Position numbers and translations under genes: made by a program | The notes under the pieces: model-generated | Database searches by the model: none | The model's input: only the letters and a program-made list of their open reading frames with translations | Told to the model about the DNA's origin: nothing | Part shown: piece by piece, positions 1-5,811 of the stretch | Layout: the number at the start of each line of letters is the position of its first letter | How positions within the stretch are numbered: the stretch's first letter is position 1 | Assembly: GCA_013140875.1 (NCBI GenBank) | Contig: JABFSB010000013.1 | Coordinates: forward strand, 1-9,694 | Length of the DNA stretch: 9,694 bases | Source: Acidobacteriota bacterium | GTDB taxonomy: Bacteria > Acidobacteriota > Blastocatellia > Pyrinomonadales > Pyrinomonadaceae | Direction: 5' to 3'

Positions 1-2
1 TC

Positions 3-455
3 GCATTTCGATATTCACGAAGGTTCAACAACAGCGATAACTTCAATCTCAAATACACGGCGGACGTCGTACCCGCAGCATTCCTTAACTATCCGGATGT
101 AGAAGTTGTTCCCGGCCCGCCGCCCGCCGCCCGTTTGATCCGCCCAACGCGTTACGCGTTCGGCACCGCTCCACTTGGCCTGCAAATAAATTTTCGCCCT
201 CGGAAAAAGCTTCAGCCGTTCATCGGTGCCAGCGGTGGAATGCTTTACTTCAATCAGCGAACGCCGAATTTTGTCGGGACGCGGTTCGCTTTCACCGCGG
301 ACGTAGGAGCGGGGCTGGAGCTTCGGCTAAAGGACAAAAAGTCATTCACGGTCGGCTACAAGTACTACCACATCTCCAACGGCGACCGCGGGATCGAGAA
401 TCCAGGATACGACAACAACCTCTTCTACATCGGCTACACATTTCATAGCCGATAA
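3..455 (+). CDS. PagL-like lipid A 3-O-deacylase / acyloxyacyl hydrolase, 5'-truncated by window edge
   Basis: This is the C-terminal part of an outer-membrane beta-barrel enzyme resembling the PagL/acyloxyacyl hydrolase family, which removes a 3-O-linked acyl chain from lipid A. The frame is open from nt 3, before the first in-window start-like codon (TTG 135), so the true start lies upstream of the window. Visible features are alternating aromatic/hydrophobic strands, a YTADVVPAAF segment, and a C-terminal YYHISNGDRGIENPGYDNN motif followed by a final strand ending in an aromatic-rich YIGYTFHSR. In PagL the catalytic residues are His, Ser at +2 and Glu at +14. Here His (369-371) and Ser (375-377) are present, but the +14 residue is Asp (411-413). 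A Glu sits at +9 (396-398). The family call is by motif and is fairly secure; the exact substrate is not. Confidence 0.75.
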   Translation, partial: AFRYSRRFNNSDNFNLKYTADVVPAAFLNYPDVEVVPGPPPAARLIRPTRYAFGTAPLGLQINFRPRKKLQPFIGASGGMLYFNQRTPNFVGTRFAFTADVGAGLELRLKDKKSFTVGYKYYHISNGDRGIENPGYDNNLFYIGYTFHSR

Positions 456-487
456 AGCCCTGTTGTAAAATCGAGGCTTGAAAGTTT

Positions 488-537
488 AACAGGATAGACA
501 GGATAAACAGGATTTTTCCTATCCTGCATATCCTGTT
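488..537. repeat. Inverted repeat of 9-bp units upstream of hisS
   Basis: The left arm carries three copies of ACAGGAT at 489, 498 and 507, exactly 9 bp apart. The right arm carries ATCCTG at 521 and ATCCTGT at 530, also 9 bp apart and in inverse orientation. The arms are separated by a T-rich loop (514-520), and pairing 488-504 with the right arm gives about 15 of 17 matches. The element fills most of the gap between the PagL-like gene and hisS and ends 8 nt before the hisS ATG. No Shine-Dalgarno sequence lies between it and the start. It could be a terminator for the upstream gene, a 5'-UTR structure for hisS, or a dispersed element; there is no U-run after the stem typical of an intrinsic terminator. 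Confidence 0.8.
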
Positions 538-545
538 TTAATTTT

Positions 546-1943
546 ATGGCAAACACAAATCCAGCCCGAGGCATGCGCGATTTTCTGCCCGCCGACGTCC
601 GCAAACGCAACTACGTAATCGGCATCATAAAAGAGGTCTACGAAAGCTACGGCTTCGAACCGCTTGAAACGCCGTCGGTTGAGAATCTCGACACGCTGAT
701 GGGCAAGTACGGCGAGGAAGGCAATCAGCTTATTTTTAAGATATTGAAACGAGGCGAGAAACTGCGAGACGCGAGACAAGAGACAGGAGACGAGAGTACG
801 CCGTCCGATATCTCCAGTCTCCAGTCTCAAGTCTCCAGTCTCTCCGATCTTGCCCTTCGCTATGACCTGACCGTCCCGCTTGCCCGTGTAGTCGCGAACA
901 ACAAGAACGATCTCCCCAAATTCTTCAAACGCTATCAGATCCAACCAGTCTGGCGTGCGGACCGTCCGGCACGTGGAAGGTTTCGCGAATTCTATCAGTG
1001 CGATGTCGACGCGATCGGCTCGTCGTCAAGGGTCGTCGAGGCTGAATTGATCTCGGCGGTCACGCAGATTCTGACGCGACTGGGATTCAATGACTTTGTT
1101 ATTCGCTTAAATCACCGCAAAGTGCTGGCCGATATCTTGGACACTGCCGGTGTTCCGGCGGACAAACACGGCGACGCGCTTGTTGTCATCGACAAGTTGG
1201 ACAAAATTGGGCAGGATGGCGTCAGGGCAGAGCTCGAGTCTCGCGGAATTCCGAACAGTGCGTCCGAAATGCTCCTGAATATTTTCGAGCAGACCCAGAA
1301 GATCGTCGATGAAGGCAAAGACGTTAACCGGACTATCGTCAGCAACCTGATCAATATTGTCAGCAATGAAGTACTGACCGAAATCGGCGATATTCTAAGG
1401 TTTGCGGGTGACTGCCCGATCCAGCTTGATCCGTCTCTGGCCCGCGGGCTTTCGTACTATACCGGAGCGATCGTCGAAATAAATGTTCCCGATCTGGCCG
1501 GTTCGCTCGCGGGCGGCGGGCGTTATGACGGTCTCATCGGGATGTTCGGAAAAGAACAAATACCAGCCTGCGGCCTGTCGATCGGCCTCGAACGCATCCT
1601 CGTCGTAATGGACGAACGCAAAATGTTTGATAAGCCAATCGCCGAAGGCAAACTCAAGCTTGATTCCGCTGATGTGATGGTAACCATGTTGGGCGAAGAA
1701 TCCGCTGCCGAATCGCTAAAACTCGCCAACGAATTACGGCGGCAAGGCCTTCGCGTCACCGTCTATCCCGAGGCGGATAAACTCAGCAAGCAGATGAAGT
1801 ACGCCGATTCGATCAAGGTTCCGTTCGTCTGCGTCTTAGGCGAAAGCGAGATCGCCGATGGCACGGTGACGCTCAAGAATATGAAAACCGGCGAACAAAA
1901 TGCATATCCGCGAGTTGAGATCGCATCCAAGATAACGAAATGA
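546..1943 (+). CDS. hisS: Histidyl-tRNA synthetase (HisRS, class II), with a repeat-derived insertion
   Basis: This enzyme charges tRNA-His with histidine in the cytoplasm. The 465-residue product starts with the usual GMRDFLP segment (9-15). LRYDLTVPLARVV (104-116) and the motif 2 region RYQIQPVWRADRPARGRFRE (129-148) follow, then QCDVDAIGS. The histidine-binding signature LARGLSYYTG is at 298-307, AGGGRYDGL at 322-330 and the motif 3 segment CGLSIGLERIL at 342-352. Residues about 375-465 are the anticodon-binding domain. It belongs to the longer HisRS form seen in Bacteroidetes and others, which has extra residues before the LRYDLTVP strand. In this protein that variable stretch (residues 74-100) is encoded by a 7-bp-period inverted repeat. 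The ATG at 546 puts the conserved N-terminus in place, but no ribosome binding site precedes it. The 3' end overlaps the next gene by 4 bp. Confidence 0.97.
   Translation: MANTNPARGMRDFLPADVRKRNYVIGIIKEVYESYGFEPLETPSVENLDTLMGKYGEEGNQLIFKILKRGEKLRDARQETGDESTPSDISSLQSQVSSLSDLALRYDLTVPLARVVANNKNDLPKFFKRYQIQPVWRADRPARGRFREFYQCDVDAIGSSSRVVEAELISAVTQILTRLGFNDFVIRLNHRKVLADILDTAGVPADKHGDALVVIDKLDKIGQDGVRAELESRGIPNSASEMLLNIFEQTQKIVDEGKDVNRTIVSNLINIVSNEVLTEIGDILRFAGDCPIQLDPSLARGLSYYTGAIVEINVPDLAGSLAGGGRYDGLIGMFGKEQIPACGLSIGLERILVVMDERKMFDKPIAEGKLKLDSADVMVTMLGEESAAESLKLANELRRQGLRVTVYPEADKLSKQMKYADSIKVPFVCVLGESEIADGTVTLKNMKTGEQNAYPRVEIASKITK
766..845. repeat. 7-bp-period inverted repeat inside the hisS reading frame
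   Basis: The left arm has GAGAC at 766, 773, 780 and 787, four units exactly 7 bp apart, ending in GAGAG at 792-796. The right arm has GTCTC at 817, 824, 831 and 838, again exactly 7 bp apart. The arms are mutually inverse and flank a 14-nt spacer (797-810). The element is read through in frame and encodes HisRS residues 74-100, a polar Ser/Asp/Glu/Gln-rich stretch. Because 7 is not a multiple of 3, successive units are read in different frames, so the protein itself looks non-repetitive. The periodicity is therefore a DNA or RNA property and not a protein repeat. Confidence 0.88.
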
Positions 1944-2470
1944 AACTTCGCATAGCCGCTCTGGCAGTAATCGTGTTCACCGTCGTTCAGTTGGCGGTGA
2001 GTTCCCAAACCGTATCAAAAGACCTGCCCAATTTTCATAAGCTCAATGACCAGCTTTATCGCGGCGGTCAACCGAAAGCTGACGGATTTGCCGAGCTAAA
2101 AGCGATGGGTATTACAACGGTGATCGATCTTCGCGATGATGACGGAAATGCGTTGAAGGAGAAGGCGTTGGTTGAAAAAGCCGGAATGCGTTTCGTCAAT
2201 AAGCCGCTCGGTAATTGGAGCCGGCCCGACTTAAACGACATCGACGAAATTCTAAAAGAAATCGATACGCCCGCAAACCAGCCCGTGTTCGTCCACTGCA
2301 AACGCGGCAAGGACCGAACCGGAACCGTGATCGCCGTTTATCGAATGACCCACGACGGATGGACCGCAAAACGGGCCGGCGACGAAGCCGAGGAACTCGG
2401 CATCGGCTGGTGGCAATTCGGGATGCGCGATTTTATCAACGACTATTATCGCGACCACGTAAAGAAATGA
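1940..2470 (+). CDS. Predicted secreted tyrosine/dual-specificity-type phosphatase
   Basis: This 176-residue protein carries the cysteine phosphatase signature HCKRGKDRTG (119-128), which fits HCxxGxxR(S/T). Cys120 is the expected nucleophile and Arg126 the phosphate-binding residue. Upstream are the segments YRGGQP (40-45) and MGITTVIDLRDDDGN (56-70), typical of the small DSP-like phosphatases that carry the same fold as fused NAD-kinase/phosphatase proteins. Asp97 or Asp100 could be the general acid, but I cannot tell which. The N-terminus (KLRIAALAVIVFTVVQLAVS, then SQT) looks like a signal peptide or membrane anchor, which puts the enzyme outside the cytoplasm. The ATG overlaps the hisS stop as ATGA, and its own stop overlaps the next start in the same way, so the trio is probably translationally coupled. 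The substrate is unknown; protein, phosphoinositide-like or nucleotide phosphates are all possible. Confidence 0.85.
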   Translation: MKLRIAALAVIVFTVVQLAVSSQTVSKDLPNFHKLNDQLYRGGQPKADGFAELKAMGITTVIDLRDDDGNALKEKALVEKAGMRFVNKPLGNWSRPDLNDIDEILKEIDTPANQPVFVHCKRGKDRTGTVIAVYRMTHDGWTAKRAGDEAEELGIGWWQFGMRDFINDYYRDHVKK

Positions 2471-3090
2471 GCGTTATCGAGAATTATCACGCGGACGCGC
2501 TTAAGTCGTTTCGCAATTATAAGCTTATAGCCGAGCGTGCGATCGGCCAGGTTTCAAAAGAGGAATTTTTCGCCGCAATAGATTCGGAGGCAAACTCTAT
2601 CGCGGTGATCGTCAAGCACATCGCTGGCAATCTGCATTCGCGGTGGCGAGATTTTTTGACGACGGACGGCGAAAAACCGGACCGAAATCGGGATGCGGAA
2701 TTTGAGATCATCGGCGACACGCGGGAAGGCTTGATGGAATTTTGGGAAACCGGCTGGCAGACCCTATTCGATAACATCGGGCCGCTGACCGAGGAAGATT
2801 TCACCAAAACGATAACGATCCGCGGCGAGCCGCACACGATAGTCGAGGCAGTCAACCGGCAGCTCACTCATTATGCCTATCACGTTGGGCAGATCGTTCT
2901 GCTGGCAAAGCACTTCAAATCTGCGGAATGGAAATCGCTGAGCGTTCCGCGAAATCGGTCGGCCGATTTCAATCGATATCTTGCCGAAGAGCAGAAAAAA
3001 GGCGTCGACAATGTGGGACGATTTCAGGTCGGCGAAGTGATCGGGAAAATGGACAAAACGAAGAGGCTGTCTGAGTCAGAATCGGGATAA
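2467..3090 (+). CDS. DUF1572 family protein (DinB-like four-helix fold)
   Basis: This 207-residue protein matches the DUF1572 pattern of the DinB/YfiT-like superfamily, which are metal-binding four-helix bundles often tied to thiol or stress chemistry but mostly uncharacterised. Recognisable blocks are HIAGNLHSRWRDFLTTDGEK (51-70), RNRDAEFE (73-80), WETGW (93-97), IRGEPHTIVEAVNRQLTHYA (118-137) and YHVGQIVLLAKHF (138-150), then a WKSLSVPR block. The likely metal ligands are His51 (or His57), His135 and His139. The frame stays open upstream to 2215, but I chose the ATG at 2467 because it forms an ATGA overlap with the phosphatase stop and the family homology begins right there. The last 30 or so residues, rich in Lys, Ser and Glu, extend beyond the usual family end. 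The sequence shows no catalytic function. Confidence 0.88.
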   Translation: MSVIENYHADALKSFRNYKLIAERAIGQVSKEEFFAAIDSEANSIAVIVKHIAGNLHSRWRDFLTTDGEKPDRNRDAEFEIIGDTREGLMEFWETGWQTLFDNIGPLTEEDFTKTITIRGEPHTIVEAVNRQLTHYAYHVGQIVLLAKHFKSAEWKSLSVPRNRSADFNRYLAEEQKKGVDNVGRFQVGEVIGKMDKTKRLSESESG

Positions 3091-3129
3091 GTTCAATGAA
3101 ACTCATAAGAATTCCGAAGCGTCTATTTT

Positions 3130-3219
3130 CCCGGCGAACTCTGCGTAAACTCTGTGTTCTCTGCGTTTACAATAACTTTTTAACGCAGAGGCCGCAGAGG
3201 TTTCGCTGAGTTCGCCGAG
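3130..3219. repeat. Long inverted repeat with CGCAGAG-type units between convergent genes
   Basis: The left arm (3130-3167) and right arm (3182-3219) are each 38 bp and match inversely at about 31 of 38 positions around a 14-nt AT-rich loop. Each arm holds three related units (CGCAGAG, CACAGAG or CCGCAGAGG, CGCAGAG or CGCTGAG) spaced about 9-11 bp apart, and ends with TTCGCCG. It lies between the DUF1572 gene (stop 3090, plus) and the small secreted protein gene (stop 3272, minus). It may act as a transcription barrier for both strands, although no clear U-run follows the stem. The rest of this 181-bp gap shows nothing else I can support. Confidence 0.85.
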
Positions 3220-3271
3220 AAATTCGTCGTCTTTTCAGACACCTCTTTCTTGATTTAAACTAAGAGCTTAT

Positions 3272-3562
3272 TCACCAACGGCCGATGCGCGAGCGGCTGA
3301 TCACCTGCGTACGCGTTCTGCCGTTTGCGAAATAGGTCGTGCGAATCACCTCACGATAACGATAACGCCCGACGCGGGTTATTCTCGTTCTGGTCACGAC
3401 ACGCGGGCGGCGGTTGTTCCAGCCGCGACGCGGTTGGCCGACGCGGATGTTGATCTGCGGGTCCGCTGCGGCTGAGCTGGCCGTCGTGGATTTCGCCTCG
3501 ACCGACGGCACCGCAAACACCATTGCACCTAACATTGCTGACAGTACTAAAAACTTCTTCAT
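3272..3562 (-). CDS. Small Arg-rich secreted protein, function unknown
   Basis: This 96-residue protein has a clear signal peptide: Lys-Lys, a hydrophobic core FLVLSAMLGAMVFAV, then a likely cleavage after VEA (about residue 23). The mature part is short and very basic. It holds a PRRGWNNRRPR stretch followed by alternating Arg/Thr/Tyr residues (TRTRITRVGRYRYREV), which suggests a small beta-rich, nucleic-acid- or polyanion-binding or cell-wall-associated protein; that is inference only. I chose the ATG at 3562 over the GTG one codon upstream because AAGGAG (plus-strand 3570-3575) lies 7 nt ahead of the ATG, the better spacing. The gene is transcribed away from dxr, with which it shares a divergent upstream region. 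No known family was recognised. Confidence 0.75.
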   Translation of the reverse strand: MKKFLVLSAMLGAMVFAVPSVEAKSTTASSAAADPQINIRVGQPRRGWNNRRPRVVTRTRITRVGRYRYREVIRTTYFANGRTRTQVISRSRIGRW

Positions 3563-3773
3563 CACATTTCTCCTTATTAGAACAGTTTTGGCCGATCATT
3601 AGCGGCCACTCACCTATCAGGCAATCTCTATTCCGGCATGGGCGTTTTCACTGTAAAGATATGTCAAACATACTATTTGCAACACTTACGGCCACGAATC
3701 AGCCGCCTCCGCGTTTGCCGTGCATACATAACGAACGCCCGATATGGTACTCTTATGGTCGGCATCCTGGCTT
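3563..3773. promoter_or_regulatory. Divergent intergenic region between the small secreted protein gene and dxr
   Basis: This 211-bp gap must hold the promoters for both flanking genes. On the minus side a good AAGGAG ribosome site lies at 3570-3575. A short GGCCG/CGGCC stem (3590-3594 with 3603-3607) falls in the probable leader. On the plus side the best -10-like string near dxr is TATGGT at 3743-3748, without a convincing -35 partner. No Shine-Dalgarno sequence precedes the dxr ATG. Nothing resembling a gene, RNA or operator was found. Confidence 0.4.
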
Positions 3774-4955
3774 ATGAAAGGCATCTCCATCCTTGGCTCG
3801 ACCGGCTCGATCGGCTGCAATACCTTAAAAGTAATCGAACACCTAAATGAGTTTCGCGTGGTCGCTCTTGGTGCGGGCCGCAACATGCCGAAGTTTGCAG
3901 AGCAGGTCGCGAAATTCAAGCCCGCACTAGTGTCTTGCGACAACGAGGAGAGTGCCGAAACACTCGTGCAGGAACTGCACAAACTTAAGGCGAAGGTTCC
4001 CGAAATTCAGCTTAATTCAAAAGGTTTAACCGCCGTCGCCACTCACAAGGACGCCGATATAGTTGTTTCGGCCACCGTCGGCGCGGTCGGTTTTGTACCG
4101 ACACTCCGTGCGATCGAAGCAGGCAAACGGATAGCACTTGCGAATAAGGAAACGTTGGTAATGGCCGGAGAGCTGATGACGGCGGCGGCCGCCAAATCAG
4201 GTGCCGAGATACTGCCGGTCGACAGCGAACACAACGCCATTCACCAATGCCTTCGAGGCGAGAAAACCGCTGAGGTAAATCGTCTTATACTGACCGCTTC
4301 AGGCGGACCGTTTCGCGAAAAGACTCGGGCCGAGATAGAGAATGCTACCCGCGAAGAGGCGCTCAATCACCCGAACTGGAAAATGGGCGATAAGATCACG
4401 ATCGATTCGGCCACGCTGATGAACAAAGGCCTTGAAGTTATTGAAGCCAGATGGCTTTTCGGCTTTGATGCAGACCGTATTTCGGTCGTGGTACATCCGC
4501 AATCGGTCGTGCACTCGATGGTCGAAATGGTCGACGGATCGGTAATTGCTCAGATGGGCGCGACCGACATGCGCCACGCGATCCAATACGCCCTCACTTA
4601 TCCTGAGCGAAAGCCAAACTGCGTCGAGCCGCTGGACATCGGCAAACTGGGCCAACTGACTTTCGAAGAACCCGACCTCGACCGATTTCCCTGTCTCAGC
4701 CTGGCGTATAAAGCTTTAGAAATGGGCGGAACAATGCCGACTGCGCTAAACGCCGCAAACGAGATAGCCGTGCAGGCGTTTCTTGACGGCAAAATAGGTC
4801 TCGGCCGGATCGCCGAGCTGAACGAAGCGGTAATGGACGAGCACGAAAGCCGACCCACTTCGACGCTCGAAAATGTGCTTGCCGCCGATGAATGGGCCCG
4901 GTCACGCGCTATAATGATGCTAGGGAAAACCGCTTCAGCACAACTGAGGGGCTAG
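3774..4955 (+). CDS. dxr: 1-deoxy-D-xylulose 5-phosphate reductoisomerase (DXR/IspC)
   Basis: DXR converts 1-deoxy-D-xylulose 5-phosphate to 2-C-methyl-D-erythritol 4-phosphate using NADPH and a divalent metal, the committed step of the MEP isoprenoid pathway in the cytoplasm. The 393-residue product has the NADPH-binding loop GSTGSIG (8-14), ALANKETLVMAG (121-132), and PVDSEHNAIHQCL (148-160) with metal ligands Asp150 and Glu152. SGGPF follows at 176-180, then NHPNWKMGDKITIDSATLMN (198-217) and KGLEVIEA with the third ligand Glu221. HPQSVVHSMVE is at 241-251. All key residues are present and the length is normal. I chose the ATG at 3774, not the in-frame ATG at 3744, because the nucleotide-binding strand must begin within a few residues of the N-terminus. 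The next gene starts 1 bp after the stop. Confidence 0.97.
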   Translation: MKGISILGSTGSIGCNTLKVIEHLNEFRVVALGAGRNMPKFAEQVAKFKPALVSCDNEESAETLVQELHKLKAKVPEIQLNSKGLTAVATHKDADIVVSATVGAVGFVPTLRAIEAGKRIALANKETLVMAGELMTAAAAKSGAEILPVDSEHNAIHQCLRGEKTAEVNRLILTASGGPFREKTRAEIENATREEALNHPNWKMGDKITIDSATLMNKGLEVIEARWLFGFDADRISVVVHPQSVVHSMVEMVDGSVIAQMGATDMRHAIQYALTYPERKPNCVEPLDIGKLGQLTFEEPDLDRFPCLSLAYKALEMGGTMPTALNAANEIAVQAFLDGKIGLGRIAELNEAVMDEHESRPTSTLENVLAADEWARSRAIMMLGKTASAQLRG

Positions 4956-4956
4956 T

Positions 4957-5727
4957 ATGCAAAACCTGAAAACCATCTCGACTCCGCATCCGCCATTTCC
5001 GGCAGTTTTTGATCCGGACGAGCTTGCGGCAGAGCGATTTCGCTGGACGGTGGACGAATATTACCGAGCGTCGGAGCTTGGCGTGTTCGACGGAAGACAT
5101 GTTGAACTGGTCCAGGGCGATATTTTGATCAAAACGGATCACGAAGAGGTCCCAGGGTTTAACGGTGAGGATGAGCCGCGCTTTCGATGGACGAGCGATT
5201 TGTACTACCAGCTTGCGGACGGCGGCGTGTTCGAAGGCAAACATGTCGAACTTATCAATGGAGAAATCATAGAAATGGCGCCAATGGGTCCGATTCACGC
5301 AACGGCCATCGACCTTGTTGCGGAGTTTCTTAGAGGCGTTTTCGGTAAAGGATATTTGGTTCGCGTGCAGGCTCCGATAGATGTCGACACCCTTACACAG
5401 CCTGAGCCTGACATTGTCGTCTTGATTGGTTCGCCACGCGATTTTAAAAGAGGACACCCGAAATCACCAATCCTCGCGGTCGAAATTGCAGACAGTTCGA
5501 TCCGAAAAGACCGCGTTTTTAAGGCAAAACTTTATGCTGAAGCCGGCATTGAGGATTACTGGATCGTAAATCTGGCTGAGAGTTGTGTCGAGGTTTACCG
5601 AAGACCGAATACTGACGCTGACCAGGGTCATATCTATCTGGAATGTTTCGTCTGCGCCGAGAGTGAATCGTTGTCTCCGCTCGCCAGGCCTGACGCGTCG
5701 ATCAAGGTCGCGGACATTTTGCCGTAG
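4957..5727 (+). CDS. Uma2 (DUF820) family putative endonuclease with duplicated N-terminal segment
   Basis: This 256-residue protein belongs to the Uma2/DUF820 family, which has a PD-(D/E)XK nuclease fold and is abundant in cyanobacteria and Acidobacteria; its cellular role is poorly known. Core motifs are HVELINGEI (96-104, with Glu98), PEPDIVV (149-155, with Asp152), ILAVEIADSS (172-181, with Glu176) and KAKLYAEAGIEDYWIV (189-204, with a likely catalytic Lys). These look intact. The FRWT...HVEL segment that normally opens the family occurs twice, at residues 27-58 and 75-106. A ribosome site (GAGGG, 4946-4950) lies inside the end of dxr and the genes are 1 bp apart, so co-transcription with dxr is likely. 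A restriction- or mobile-DNA-like role is possible, but no partner gene is present. Confidence 0.88.
   Translation: MQNLKTISTPHPPFPAVFDPDELAAERFRWTVDEYYRASELGVFDGRHVELVQGDILIKTDHEEVPGFNGEDEPRFRWTSDLYYQLADGGVFEGKHVELINGEIIEMAPMGPIHATAIDLVAEFLRGVFGKGYLVRVQAPIDVDTLTQPEPDIVVLIGSPRDFKRGHPKSPILAVEIADSSIRKDRVFKAKLYAEAGIEDYWIVNLAESCVEVYRRPNTDADQGHIYLECFVCAESESLSPLARPDASIKVADILP
5035..5274 (+). repeat. Tandem duplication within the Uma2 gene (48-codon offset)
   Basis: Codons 27-58 (5035-5130) and 75-106 (5179-5274) encode two versions of one segment. Both share RFRWT, a YY pair, GVF(D/E)G, HVEL and a Gly followed by an acidic residue and Ile (QGDI, NGEI). The offset is 48 codons with no gap in the alignment. 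The DNA of the copies has diverged clearly, so the duplication is old or kept by selection. The second copy joins directly to the nuclease core, so the first is the extra one. Confidence 0.8.
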
Positions 5728-5774
5728 TTCGGATTTTTTACAACCATCGCGAACCGCTGGGGTTCTAAATCTCT

Positions 5775-5792
5775 AACAAACGTACGTTTGTT
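5775..5792. promoter_or_regulatory. 18-bp perfect palindrome, probable operator ahead of rseP
   Basis: AACAAACGTACGTTTGTT is a perfect inverted repeat without a spacer, centred between 5783 and 5784. It lies just upstream of a TATAAT box, over the place where the -35 element would be. The size and symmetry resemble operators of dimeric repressors such as TetR-type proteins; the regulator is not in the window. The palindrome is too short and lacks the U-tract needed for a terminator. Confidence 0.6.
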
Positions 5793-5800
5793 TGCGTATT

Positions 5801-5806
5801 TATAAT
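5801..5806 (+). promoter_or_regulatory. TATAAT -10 box, possible leaderless rseP promoter
   Basis: A perfect TATAAT ends 5 nt before the rseP ATG (5812). Transcription normally begins about 6-8 nt after a -10 box, which would place the start at or next to the A of the ATG and give a leaderless mRNA. This agrees with the absence of any Shine-Dalgarno sequence. No good -35 is seen; that position is covered by the palindrome at 5775-5792. Confidence 0.5.
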
Positions 5807-5811
5807 AAGTT

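Noticed and set aside
489..536. Possible CRISPR-like array because of evenly spaced ACAGGAT units
   Set aside because: The units are 7 bp with 2-bp gaps and occur in inverse orientation in the second half. There are no spacers of CRISPR length and no cas genes.
519..944. Open frame of 141 codons on the minus strand
   Set aside because: It is antisense to hisS and starts within conserved HisRS coding DNA. Its length is helped by the low-complexity repeat at 766-845.
2215..2466. Extension of the DUF1572 frame upstream of the ATG at 2467
   Set aside because: The extension is an Arg-rich out-of-frame reading of the phosphatase gene. Family homology begins at the 2467 ATG, which also forms the ATGA overlap.
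3096..3209. Short plus-strand frame of 37 codons after the DUF1572 gene
   Set aside because: Most of it runs through the inverted repeat at 3130-3219, and there is no ribosome site or plausible protein signature.
3590..3607. GGCCG/CGGCC stem upstream of the small secreted protein gene as an operator or riboswitch
   Set aside because: Five paired bases in GC-rich DNA are expected by chance, and no larger fold or known riboswitch core is visible.
3744..3773. Earlier dxr start at 3744
   Set aside because: It would add ten residues before the nucleotide-binding strand, without family support or a ribosome site.
4909..5457. Open frame of 182 codons on the minus strand
   Set aside because: It is antisense to the end of dxr and the first half of Uma2, with no motif and no ribosome site. 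It is a shadow frame.
5751..5765. Possible terminator after Uma2 (GAACC/GGTTC stem)
   Set aside because: The stem is only 5 bp with no T-run after it. The T-run at 5733-5739 comes before the stem and so does not fit.
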